Assembly (NCBI GenBank): GCA_035525455.1
Contig: DATLEF010000011.1
Location: forward strand, 1 to 27,098
Direction of reading: 5' to 3'
DNA from: JAQGMV01 sp035525455
GTDB lineage: Bacteria > Pseudomonadota > Gammaproteobacteria > Burkholderiales > SG8-41
Length of the DNA: 27,098 nucleotides
Below, one piece after another: positions 14,954-22,015 of the stretch. The position numbers and the translations under genes were made by a program. The notes under the pieces were generated by a model. It made no database searches. It saw nothing but the letters and a program-made list of their open reading frames with translations, and had not been told where the DNA came from. Every line of letters begins with the position of its first letter. Within the stretch, counting starts at the first letter, position 1.

Positions 14954-16825
14954 ATGACCGATGTCTTCGTGAGCTATGCGAGTCCAGACCGGGATCTCGC
15001 GTTTCGGATCGTCGCCTATCTGGAAAAAGAGAATATTGCGTGCTGGGTCGCGCCGCGTGACGTGCCGCCGGGCCTCGAATACGGGGATGCGATTCTGAGA
15101 GGCATCGAGCAGAGCCGGGCGTGCGTCCTCGTGTTGTCCGAGCACTCGAACGACTCGCAGTTCGTGCGGAAGGAAGTGGAGCGCGCAGTCAGCAAATCGA
15201 AGCCCGTGCTGCCGGTGCGTATCCGCGAGGTGAGTCCCTCGGGTTCAATCGAGTTCTTCATCTCCTCCTCTCAGTGGATCGACGCGTGGAAGTCGCCGAT
15301 GGAGCAGCACCTGCCGCCGCTCGTCGCAGCGATCAAGGCCATCGGCCAACCCGGCGCGGCGCACGTGCGCTCTTCGACGCTGCCGCCGCCGCGCCGTTCC
15401 AACATGCCATTAATAGCGGGCATCAGCGCAGCTTTCATCGCCGCAGGGGCCGCAGGCGCGTGGTGGTACTCGTCCAATTCGAACAGCCCGGCCGCGCGTG
15501 CCGCGAGCGCGGGGACCGGTGCGGAAGCTGCCTCGGCTTCGGCACCGGGGGGAATTGCGCAGGCGACGTATCAGCCCGATGGCAAATCGCCCGCGGCAGC
15601 AACGCCAACCCGCGCTGCAGGCGGGGGAGCCGATAGCGCGCAGGAAGCCGGGACGATGATCATCAGCGCGCTCGGTCTCGCGGACCCCAAGGACCCGAAG
15701 TTCAACGGCGACGCGGCCGCAGCGAACGCGGAGGCACGCGCCGATGCGAAACGGCAGCTCGTCGAGAAGGTGCTTGCGCTGTACGTCGAAAAAACCTCGC
15801 TCGACAAGAACTATTCAGCCATCGAGCAAAAATTGCTGTCGCGCGCGGGGGGGTTCATCAAGACGGTAATCCAGGAAGGCGCGCCCACAGCCGGCAAGGA
15901 CGGTCTGATCGAGGCCGATACGCGCGCGGTCATCAAGATCCGCGACGTGCAGAAATCGCTCAATCAGATGTCCAAGGAAGACCGTATCGACTTCATCCGC
16001 AACAACGGTGATCCGAAGATTTCGATCGCGATGGCTATCCGCAACGCCGACACCGCTCAGGAATTGCCCGCGGCGCGCTCTCAGCTTGCTGAAAACGTGA
16101 TCAAGGAACGCATCAAGTCGTTCGGCTTCCGCGTCTGGGCGCTGCAAGGCGATGCACCCACCGGCCCCAACGCGAAGGTGGCCGATTTCCACGTGCAGGG
16201 TGAAGTGAAAGTCAAACAGCTCTCGGCGAAGCTCGCGGCGTCGGGCATCACGATCACCAAGACCATCGTCACATCGTGGACCGTGAAGGCGATCGACAAG
16301 GCGACCGGAGAGGAGATTTACCTCAACACCCTCAGTCCGAAAGCGCAGGGGAGCTGGGCCAACGAGGACCAGGCGCTCCTCGATATCGGCAGGCTGGTCG
16401 GGGAAGAATTCTCGAAAGGCTTCTTCCTGCAGCACTTCAATTTCGGCGCGCAGAAAACCAATCTCAACATTACCGGGCTCCCGGACGCCGCCAGCGCGAA
16501 AGTGCTGCTGAAAGAGCTGCGCGGAATCCGTCAGGTGCTCGACACCCAGCTCGTCGCGGATTCCGGCAAGTATCAGCTGCAGTTGGCGGAAGGCAGCGCG
16601 CCTGACATCGTGCAGGAAGCGGTCATAAAACCGCTCAACGCGAAGCTCGGCCAGGCCTGCTTCGCGCTCGCCGGAGCGAGCGGCTCGGAGGTCAACGTGA
16701 CGTTTGCGCCTGCCTGCTCCGAGGCGGCGGTCAGGGCAAAGCTCGAGACCGCGCCGCCCGCCGGGTTGTTGAGCGCGCCCGAGTCGCGCGGAAAGGCGCT
16801 GCTCAAGACGGCGGCGCGGATCTGA
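14954..16825 (+). CDS. TIR domain protein with one membrane segment and a large periplasmic domain
   Basis: The 623-residue protein starts with a TIR domain (about 1-130): VFVSYASPDRDLAFRIVAYLE, the CWVAPRDVPPG loop, VLVLSEHSNDS, and FVRKEVERAVSKSKPVLPVRI. E74 in that last block sits where the catalytic glutamate of TIR NAD hydrolases lies, so enzyme activity is plausible. One membrane helix follows at about 151-172, then an Ala/Ser/Gly/Pro-rich linker to about 228. The remaining 395 residues would lie in the periplasm. They begin with a segment (EARADAKRQLVEKVLALYVE...FIKTVIQEG) that recalls the FlgT N-terminal domain; a later part (KAIDKATGEEIYLNT...ALLDIGRLVGEEF) resembles CsgG/TolB-N-type modules. 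A membrane TIR facing the cytoplasm with a periplasmic sensor-like part is unusual. It is first in a plus-strand series with the three following genes. Domain calls outside TIR are by eye. Confidence 0.85.
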   Translation: MTDVFVSYASPDRDLAFRIVAYLEKENIACWVAPRDVPPGLEYGDAILRGIEQSRACVLVLSEHSNDSQFVRKEVERAVSKSKPVLPVRIREVSPSGSIEFFISSSQWIDAWKSPMEQHLPPLVAAIKAIGQPGAAHVRSSTLPPPRRSNMPLIAGISAAFIAAGAAGAWWYSSNSNSPAARAASAGTGAEAASASAPGGIAQATYQPDGKSPAAATPTRAAGGGADSAQEAGTMIISALGLADPKDPKFNGDAAAANAEARADAKRQLVEKVLALYVEKTSLDKNYSAIEQKLLSRAGGFIKTVIQEGAPTAGKDGLIEADTRAVIKIRDVQKSLNQMSKEDRIDFIRNNGDPKISIAMAIRNADTAQELPAARSQLAENVIKERIKSFGFRVWALQGDAPTGPNAKVADFHVQGEVKVKQLSAKLAASGITITKTIVTSWTVKAIDKATGEEIYLNTLSPKAQGSWANEDQALLDIGRLVGEEFSKGFFLQHFNFGAQKTNLNITGLPDAASAKVLLKELRGIRQVLDTQLVADSGKYQLQLAEGSAPDIVQEAVIKPLNAKLGQACFALAGASGSEVNVTFAPACSEAAVRAKLETAPPAGLLSAPESRGKALLKTAARI

Positions 16826-16836
16826 GGCCCGGCCTT

Positions 16837-16871
16837 GGGAGGTCCTGGCCGGAGTTTGGGCTAAACCTCCC
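16837..16871 (+). repeat. Inverted repeat after the TIR gene
   Basis: GGGAGGT at 16837-16843 pairs with ACCTCCC at 16865-16871 across a 21-base spacer, directly after the TIR stop. There is no T tract. It may fold in the transcript and reduce read-through or alter stability, and it lies just ahead of the start region of the next gene. Confidence 0.45.
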
Positions 16872-16898
16872 TTGAAATGGCACTGTCCGAGGGCCAAA

Positions 16899-16925
16899 AT
16901 GCAGGCTGCTCGTCTTATCTTATGA
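16899..16925 (+). promoter_or_regulatory. Eight-codon leader reading frame overlapping the next start
   Basis: ATG at 16899 is preceded by GAGGG (16889-16893) at ideal spacing. It reads MQAARLIL and stops at TGA 16923-16925, which overlaps the ATG at 16922 as ATGA. The neighbouring gene itself has no Shine-Dalgarno at any of its starts. Either ribosomes load here and re-initiate, or a small indel has split an original signal peptide that began MQAARLIL. Both are inferences from the arrangement. Confidence 0.4.
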
Positions 16926-17578
16926 TTATGCACGCCTTATTCATGGCTGGTGTCGCGTCCCTCGTCCTGGCGAGTGCGGCGCACGCGCAGGGTTTCAAAT
17001 TCTCGAACGAGGACCAGGCGGACAAGGCGCAGGAAGCGCAACGTCAGGCGAAGGTGCAATCGCTGCTGGCAACGCCGTGCCGCGACAAGATCAAGAATCA
17101 GAAGATCATGGTTTTGATCGGCGAGGAACGAAACGGCGTGATCACCGCGAAGCAGGCCGCATACAGCACGCACGTCGAAGCCATCAACCAGCGGCTCAAA
17201 GGGCTGGGCTTGAGGACCTACACGCAGGAAGAGATCCGCAGGCAGGTTGCGCAAGCCGAGATCGATGCCTATTTCAAGAACGATCCGGACGCGGCCATCA
17301 GCGCTTCGAAGCGTCTCTCGGCGCAGTACATACTGCGCGGGTTGATCGCATCGCAGGCGAGCCGCAACGCGATAGTCAATGTGAACCAGGTCAGCGTGAA
17401 TATGAGCTTCACATTGACGGGCTCGAACGGGAAAATGATTTCGCAGGCCGGCGCCACGAATGAAAGCTATGCCGGCCGGGATACCTCGGGAATGGCGCTC
17501 ACGCTGATCAACGAGCGCGCCGACGAAGTAGTCGCTCAGTTGTACAATGATTATTGCCAGAAGGCCGGTACGCGGTAG
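16922..17578 (+). CDS. Small secreted protein of the TIR locus, probable CsgG/FlgT-like fold
   Basis: From the ATG at 16922 the product has 218 residues; an ATG at 16877 in the same frame would add 15 residues without a sensible signal peptide. The N-terminus is hydrophobic (ALFMAGVASLVLASAAHAQ) with cleavage likely at AHA/Q, so the protein is periplasmic and not lipidated. A short acidic/Gln-rich helix follows, then KIMVLIGEERNGVITAKQAAYSTHVEAINQRLKGLGLRTY, and a C-terminal part (YILRGLIASQ...SFTLTGSNGKMISQAG...ALTLINERADEVVAQLYNDYC). That last part matches in layout the end of the periplasmic region of the upstream TIR protein. I do not recognise a named family. Two cysteines (in TPCRDK and near the C-terminus) could form a disulfide. 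The gene lies 35 bases upstream of the CsgG-like gene, so they are probably co-transcribed. Confidence 0.75.
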   Translation: MIMHALFMAGVASLVLASAAHAQGFKFSNEDQADKAQEAQRQAKVQSLLATPCRDKIKNQKIMVLIGEERNGVITAKQAAYSTHVEAINQRLKGLGLRTYTQEEIRRQVAQAEIDAYFKNDPDAAISASKRLSAQYILRGLIASQASRNAIVNVNQVSVNMSFTLTGSNGKMISQAGATNESYAGRDTSGMALTLINERADEVVAQLYNDYCQKAGTR

Positions 17579-17613
17579 CTCGCGGCCTTGTGAACCTTCG
17601 AAGGAGAACAAAC

Positions 17614-18432
17614 ATGATCACGATGGAATCCGTTCCATTCAGGGGTGCCGCGGTTGCGGCAGTATTCTTTTTCGCCGCGATCAGCGGGCAAGTGCTTGCG
17701 CAGCCGCGGTTTGGTAATCCTTCGCCCACGGCCGGCAGCGAGACTTCCCAGAAAGCCAACGCTGCAGCCGATGCCGCGGCATACCAGGAAGTCGAATATA
17801 GCAACAGGGCAACCAAAGGCCCGGCGCTCGTCGTCATCCCTGGGGAGATAAAAAGCGCAAACGCCACGTTCACCCAGCGATTCCTTCCGAACAACATCGC
17901 AGATTTCGGCGAGCTCGAGCTTTCGCAGGCGAATTTCACCGTGCTGGAACGTGCGAACCTGGGCAACCTGCTGCAGGAGATTTCGCTCGCATACAACCTG
18001 GGCGATGTCGACAAGGCGCGCAAGATGATGCAGGTCGGAAAGCTCCGGGCGACGAAGTGGATCGTCAAATTCGACATCCTCAAGGCTGAGCAGATCGCGG
18101 AGAACAAGCAGGGTTTCGACGGACGTGCGATCGGCGGCATCATGGGGATGTTCGGCGGTTTGGGCGGTGCGGTTGCAGGGCGCGCGACGAGCTCGGTGCA
18201 GAGCGGTGATTCCACCGGCGTGTGGCTGATCGGTATGCGCTACAAGATCATGGACGCCAATACGACCGAACAGGTTGCGCAGGGCTACAAAGAGCTGAAA
18301 ATGGAAGTGGGCGCCACCGGCAGCAGCGTGCTCGGCGTTTCGCAAAGCGCGAAAGGCGGAGTCGGACTCGACACGATGGTGCAGCGGCTCGTGCAGACCA
18401 CGGTCTGGGAAATCGATTCGAAATATAAATAA
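17614..18432 (+). CDS. CsgG family secreted protein without lipobox
   Basis: This 272-residue protein resembles the CsgG/curli-assembly family: ALVVIPGEIKSANATF, FTVLERANLGNLLQEISL, ATKWIVKFDILKAEQIAE, a glycine-rich stretch GGIMGMFGGLGGAVAG, then GMRYKIMDANTTEQVAQGYKELKMEVG and a C-terminal helix. CsgG itself is an outer-membrane lipoprotein that forms a nonameric secretion pore. Here the signal peptide ends QVLAQ with no lipobox cysteine, so lipidation is unlikely and a classic curli pore is doubtful; no csgA/B/E/F genes are nearby. The start at 17614 has a strong AAGGAGA seven bases upstream. The open frame continues upstream to 17554, but that part overlaps the previous stop and lacks a signal. 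As third gene of the TIR series, it probably works in the periplasm with the two preceding secreted parts. Confidence 0.82.
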   Translation: MITMESVPFRGAAVAAVFFFAAISGQVLAQPRFGNPSPTAGSETSQKANAAADAAAYQEVEYSNRATKGPALVVIPGEIKSANATFTQRFLPNNIADFGELELSQANFTVLERANLGNLLQEISLAYNLGDVDKARKMMQVGKLRATKWIVKFDILKAEQIAENKQGFDGRAIGGIMGMFGGLGGAVAGRATSSVQSGDSTGVWLIGMRYKIMDANTTEQVAQGYKELKMEVGATGSSVLGVSQSAKGGVGLDTMVQRLVQTTVWEIDSKYK

Positions 18433-18439
18433 AGTCGCA

Positions 18440-18481
18440 GGTCAGCGTTGCGCTGACCAATCCAGCGGCGTCGCGCCGCTG
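18440..18481. repeat. Two tandem perfect hairpins between the CsgG-like and cyclase genes
   Basis: GGTCAGCG-TTG-CGCTGACC occupies 18440-18458 and CAGCGGCG-TCG-CGCCGCTG occupies 18463-18481. Both have 8-base perfect stems with 3-base loops, share a CAGCG core and are 4 bases apart. No T tract follows. They could stabilise the upstream mRNA, attenuate transcription into the cyclase gene, or belong to a REP-like dispersed element. Confidence 0.7.
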
Positions 18482-18547
18482 TTGCCCCGGCGCTCCCCAA
18501 GAGGCGCGCGCCGCAGGACTAAAGCGCCTCCCCGGGCGTGATGAAGC

Positions 18548-20335
18548 ATGGCAGATCCGCAAATGACCGAACCGGCGGCCTGGCTTGCTCGCGTACGTGA
18601 GCTCGAAGGCCGCGGGGAGCTCCTGCTCGCGTACGATACAGCGCTGCAGGGGCTCGAAGCCCACCCGAACGATATCTGGCTCGCCCATCGGGCGGTGCTG
18701 AATCTTGCGAAAGCCGGCGCTACGACGCGCGCCCGGAATGAATTCGCACGTCTGGGGCTCGACCAGGCCGACGAGCCGGACATCGCGGCACTCGGCGCGC
18801 GCATCGCGAAGGATCGCTCTTTGCGCGCGCCACCCTCGGAACGCGCGCGGCTTTTGTCTGCGGCGGCCGACCAGTATCAGGCAATCTACTCGCGCAGCGG
18901 CGGGTACTATCCGGGGATCAACGTCGCAACCTTGCGCCTGCTTGCGGGCGAACAAGAGGCCGCCGAGCGAGTCGCGCGCGAGGTGCTGGCGCTCTGTGCA
19001 GCCACAGAAGGCCAATCCGACGACGCTTACTACCGTGCCGCCTCCGAAGCGGAAGCCGCGCTCGTCCTCAAGGATATCGAGCGCGCGCAGGAGGCGTTGG
19101 GTCGCGCCGCCGCGGCGGGCGGCGATTACGCGGCGCGCGCCGCCACGCGCCGCCAGCTGCGCCTCGTTTGCGAGGCGGTGGGCATCAGCGAAGAAGTGCT
19201 CTCGCCACTGGCGCCGCCCACTGTCATTCATTTTACAGGCCACATGATCTCGAAGACGGCGGGTACCGGCCGGTTTCCGCCGGAACAGGAGCTTGCCGTC
19301 GGCGCCGGGATCCTCGGCATGCTCGAGCAGCGCCGCGTCGGGTTCGGATATGGCGCGCTCGCTTCCGGAGCCGACATCCTATTCGCCGAAGCGCTGCTCG
19401 CGCGCGGGGCGGAGCTGCATGTGGTCCTGCCGTTCGCGCGGGAAGAGTTCGTCGAAATCTCGGTCGCACCGGCCGGAGCGCTGTGGCACGAGCGGTTCGA
19501 TGCATGCCTGCGCCGCGCAACTTCGGTGACCTTCGCGACGGAGGACCGCTATCTCGGCCACGACTGGATTTTCGCGTACGGATCCTTCGTTGCGATGGGC
19601 CTGGCACGGCTGCGCGGGAAGTTCCTCGATGGCGATGTGCGTCAGATTGCGGTGTGGGACGGCCAGGAAACGACCGGCGTGGCAGGCACCGGGTTCGACG
19701 TTCGGACGTGGCGCGATCTGGGTCTCGACGCTGACGTGATTCCCTGCGGCAGCGGTGGCGCGCCCACGGCAGACGCGGCGGCAGTCCCGGTGGAAGGTCA
19801 GCGCAAACTGAAAGCGATGCTGTTCGGCGACGTGAAAGGTTTCAGCAAGCTCACGGAAGTGCAGATCCCGGCGTTCGTCGTCCACGTCCTCGGCACGCTC
19901 GGCAGCGTGCTCGCGAAGTACAGCGAGCAGGTGCTCTATCGCAACACCTGGGGCGACGGCATTTTCCTCGTGTTGAGCGATGCGCCGGCTGCCGCCCGCT
20001 GCGCGCTCGAGCTGCAGGAGGCGCTCGAGGCGATCGATCTTCCCGCGTGTGGACTGCCCGATACGCTCGCATTACGGCTCGGGGGACATTTCGGCCCCGT
20101 CTTCGAAGCCACGGACCCCGTGCAGGGCCTCATGAATTACTTCGGCGCGCATGTGAGCCGCACTGCCCGAATCGAGCCGGTGACCCCGCCCGGCGAGGTT
20201 TACGTGACGGAGCAGTTCGCAGCGCGGCTCAGTCTGGAACGCGATGCGTTCGCCTGCGACTACGTGGGACAGGTGCCTGCGGCCAAGAACTACGGCACCA
20301 TACGCATGTACCATCTACACCCGGTGGGTAGTTGA
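18548..20335 (+). CDS. TRAF-binding/TPR-like, SLOG-like and class III nucleotide cyclase fusion protein
   Basis: The 595-residue soluble protein has three parts. Residues 1-215 form helical repeats with SGGYYPGINVATLRLLAGE, a hallmark of the MAP3K TRAFs-binding (DUF4071) domain. Residues 225-400 look like a SLOG/Rossmann nucleotide-binding domain: VIHFTGHMI, GFGYGALASGADILFAEALL, then ELHVVLPF. Residues 418-590 are a class III adenylate/guanylate cyclase domain, with metal-binding D428 (FGDVKGF) and D470 (WGDGIF) and R541 of the VSRTARIEP block. The usual transition-state asparagine is S537, and the lysine that selects adenine in adenylate cyclases aligns with N466. The nucleotide it makes, if any, is therefore open. 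It is 115 bases after the CsgG-like gene, beyond two hairpins, so it may be transcribed with or separately from the TIR genes. No membrane segment is seen. The product would act in the cytoplasm, beside the TIR domain. Confidence 0.85.
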   Translation: MADPQMTEPAAWLARVRELEGRGELLLAYDTALQGLEAHPNDIWLAHRAVLNLAKAGATTRARNEFARLGLDQADEPDIAALGARIAKDRSLRAPPSERARLLSAAADQYQAIYSRSGGYYPGINVATLRLLAGEQEAAERVAREVLALCAATEGQSDDAYYRAASEAEAALVLKDIERAQEALGRAAAAGGDYAARAATRRQLRLVCEAVGISEEVLSPLAPPTVIHFTGHMISKTAGTGRFPPEQELAVGAGILGMLEQRRVGFGYGALASGADILFAEALLARGAELHVVLPFAREEFVEISVAPAGALWHERFDACLRRATSVTFATEDRYLGHDWIFAYGSFVAMGLARLRGKFLDGDVRQIAVWDGQETTGVAGTGFDVRTWRDLGLDADVIPCGSGGAPTADAAAVPVEGQRKLKAMLFGDVKGFSKLTEVQIPAFVVHVLGTLGSVLAKYSEQVLYRNTWGDGIFLVLSDAPAAARCALELQEALEAIDLPACGLPDTLALRLGGHFGPVFEATDPVQGLMNYFGAHVSRTARIEPVTPPGEVYVTEQFAARLSLERDAFACDYVGQVPAAKNYGTIRMYHLHPVGS

Positions 20336-20399
20336 TTTGCTCTTTTTGGCGATTCCCAGGCTTGTAGCGAGTTCGGACAGCTAAGCGTTCCTTCCCTGT

Positions 20400-21332
20400 A
20401 TGCCAGCACTCACTTTCGAATTTAAACACCTGATTTTAGGGTTGTTTTTGCTGTCCGTGGCGTATGTGCACCTGCGGGGCAAAGTCCGCTTCAGCTTCGT
20501 CCGACAGCTCTTCAACCACTCTTCGCTCCTCGCCCCGTACAACGCGCTCATGTATCTGTTTTCAGCGGTGCCGACGAGGCCGCTCCTCACTGAACGCAAT
20601 TTTCCGGACCTACGCCCATTGTCTGAAAATTGGCAGATGATGCGCGAAGAAGCGTTGAAATTGTATGATGATGGATACATTAGAACGGCGTTGAACAACA
20701 ACGACATCGGTTTCAACTCATTTTTCAAACGCGGGTGGAAGCGCTTCTACCTGAAGTGGTACGACCAGCCGCTCACGTCGGCCCAGGCGCTGTGCCCGCG
20801 CACAGTCGCCTTGCTGAACGACATCCCGGCGGTCAAAGGTGCCATGTTCGCGCTGCTCAGCCCGAACAGCTATCTAAATCCTCACCGCGATCCTTTCGCC
20901 GGCTCGATTCGCTATCACCTGGGCCTCGTCACCGCTAATTCCGACGCCTGCTTTATCGATGTCGACGGCGAGCGTTACTGGTGGAAAGACGGGGAGGCGG
21001 TGTTGTTCGACGAAACGTATATTCATTCGGTCGAGAACAATACCGACATCACGAGAATCATTCTCCTGTGCGACATCGAGCGCCCGCTGCACACGCGTGC
21101 AATGCAGGCGTTGAACCGCTGGGTAAGCCGCCGCATCGTCACGGCGAGTGCTACGCAGAATGTGGAGAACGAACCGGTCGGCGCGCTCAATCGCTTTTAC
21201 GGGCGCGTTTATCATCCCGTCGCTGCGCGGGTGAGCGGCGCCGCGCGGCGTCTGAAACAGCGCAATCGCCCGCTCTATCGCACGCTCCAATATGGTTTCG
21301 TGATCGGCGCGCTTTACCTCATTTTCGCCTAG
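20400..21332 (+). CDS. lpxO: LpxO-like lipid A hydroxylase (aspartyl/asparaginyl beta-hydroxylase family)
   Basis: LpxO is an Fe(II)/2-oxoglutarate dioxygenase at the inner membrane that 2-hydroxylates a secondary acyl chain of lipid A. The 310-residue length and the N-terminal membrane segment (LILGLFLLSVAYVHLRGKVR, about 11-30, followed by RQLFNHSSLLAPYNALMYLFS) are typical. The iron ligands are visible as H162 and D164 in NPHRDPFAGS and H209 in ETYIHSVEN, with R219 as the likely 2-oxoglutarate contact. A second hydrophobic segment ends the protein. Substrate could also be another acyl chain, as in ornithine-lipid hydroxylases of this family. No Shine-Dalgarno precedes the ATG at 20400. The first 250 bases look richer in A+T than neighbouring genes. 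It follows the cyclase gene by 64 bases and converges with rnfB, 17 bases away. Confidence 0.85.
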   Translation: MPALTFEFKHLILGLFLLSVAYVHLRGKVRFSFVRQLFNHSSLLAPYNALMYLFSAVPTRPLLTERNFPDLRPLSENWQMMREEALKLYDDGYIRTALNNNDIGFNSFFKRGWKRFYLKWYDQPLTSAQALCPRTVALLNDIPAVKGAMFALLSPNSYLNPHRDPFAGSIRYHLGLVTANSDACFIDVDGERYWWKDGEAVLFDETYIHSVENNTDITRIILLCDIERPLHTRAMQALNRWVSRRIVTASATQNVENEPVGALNRFYGRVYHPVAARVSGAARRLKQRNRPLYRTLQYGFVIGALYLIFA

Positions 21333-21349
21333 CGTAACCGCGCGCAGAA

Positions 21350-21973
21350 CTAGGAATTGCGGCTTTGCAGCCTCAGCCGCGCGCGCTCGAGCACTCTCGC
21401 CACCGTCTCGCGTTTCTTTTTTTCGGCTTGAGCCGCGCGCTGAGCGGGGAGCTTCCGGCCCTTCTCGTCGCGCTCCCGCTGCAGCCTTTGATTCCGCGCG
21501 AGGAAACGCCGCCGTGCGTCTTCTGCGGCAGCCCTGCGGGCCTTGGGGGCAACTGCATCGCGCAGGTCGATGCAATCTACGGGACACGGCGGCACGCACA
21601 GCTCGCAACCCGTGCACGCCTCCGCGATGACCGTGTGCATGAGCTTGGGCGCGCCTACGATGGCATCGACGGGACACGCCTGTATGCACAAAGTGCAGCC
21701 GATGCAGTGTTCCTCGCGTATGACGGCAACCCGTGGCGGGCCTGCGCTTCCGCAGCCGGGATCGAGCGCCTTGGGCGCAATCCCGAGAAGCGCGGCAATC
21801 TCGGCAATGAGCTCGGCGCCTCCGGGCGGGCAGCGGTTGATGTCGGCTGCGCCGGCAGCGACAGCCTCGGCATACGGCCGGCAACCCGCGTAACCGCATT
21901 TCCCACACTGCGTTTGGGGCAGCAGCGCGTCTATCTCGGCGGCGCGAGACGGCGCAAACGGAATTGCGCTCAC
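21350..21973 (-). CDS. rnfB: RnfB/RsxB-type iron-sulfur electron transfer protein
   Basis: The 207-residue protein carries twelve cysteines in three [4Fe-4S] sites. The first is the Fe-S domain CGKCGYAGC (C23, C26, C31) plus C48; then come two ferredoxin motifs, CIGCTLCIQACP (C90-C100) and CTGCELCVPPCP (C120-C130). This is the RnfB/RsxB pattern. Unlike the subunit of the six-gene Rnf complex it has no N-terminal membrane anchor, ends in a long Lys/Arg-rich tail (about 143-207), and no other rnf genes are present. In many betaproteobacteria such a lone rnfB lies next to nth, so a stand-alone electron carrier role, perhaps serving iron-sulfur enzymes, is likely. The start is GTG at 21973, without a clear Shine-Dalgarno, 42 bases after pyrD on the same strand. 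Confidence 0.9.
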   Translation of the reverse strand: MSAIPFAPSRAAEIDALLPQTQCGKCGYAGCRPYAEAVAAGAADINRCPPGGAELIAEIAALLGIAPKALDPGCGSAGPPRVAVIREEHCIGCTLCIQACPVDAIVGAPKLMHTVIAEACTGCELCVPPCPVDCIDLRDAVAPKARRAAAEDARRRFLARNQRLQRERDEKGRKLPAQRAAQAEKKKRETVARVLERARLRLQSRNS

Positions 21974-22015
21974 AGGAGGATCCGGACCTTGGCGCGGCCT
22001 ACGCCCGCCCGGCTC

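Noticed and set aside
14867..15145. Upstream extension of nth to 15145
   Set aside because: It would overlap the TIR-coding sequence and add 93 residues not found in endonuclease III.
17614..18432. A curli biogenesis operon
   Set aside because: Only a CsgG-like protein is present, without lipobox or any other csg gene.
18440..18481. Factor-independent terminator
   Set aside because: The hairpins are strong but are not followed by a T tract on either strand.
14954..21332. Mobile element or prophage
   Set aside because: No integrase, transposase, attachment repeat, tRNA or phage structural gene was seen, so the block is described only as a possible insertion.
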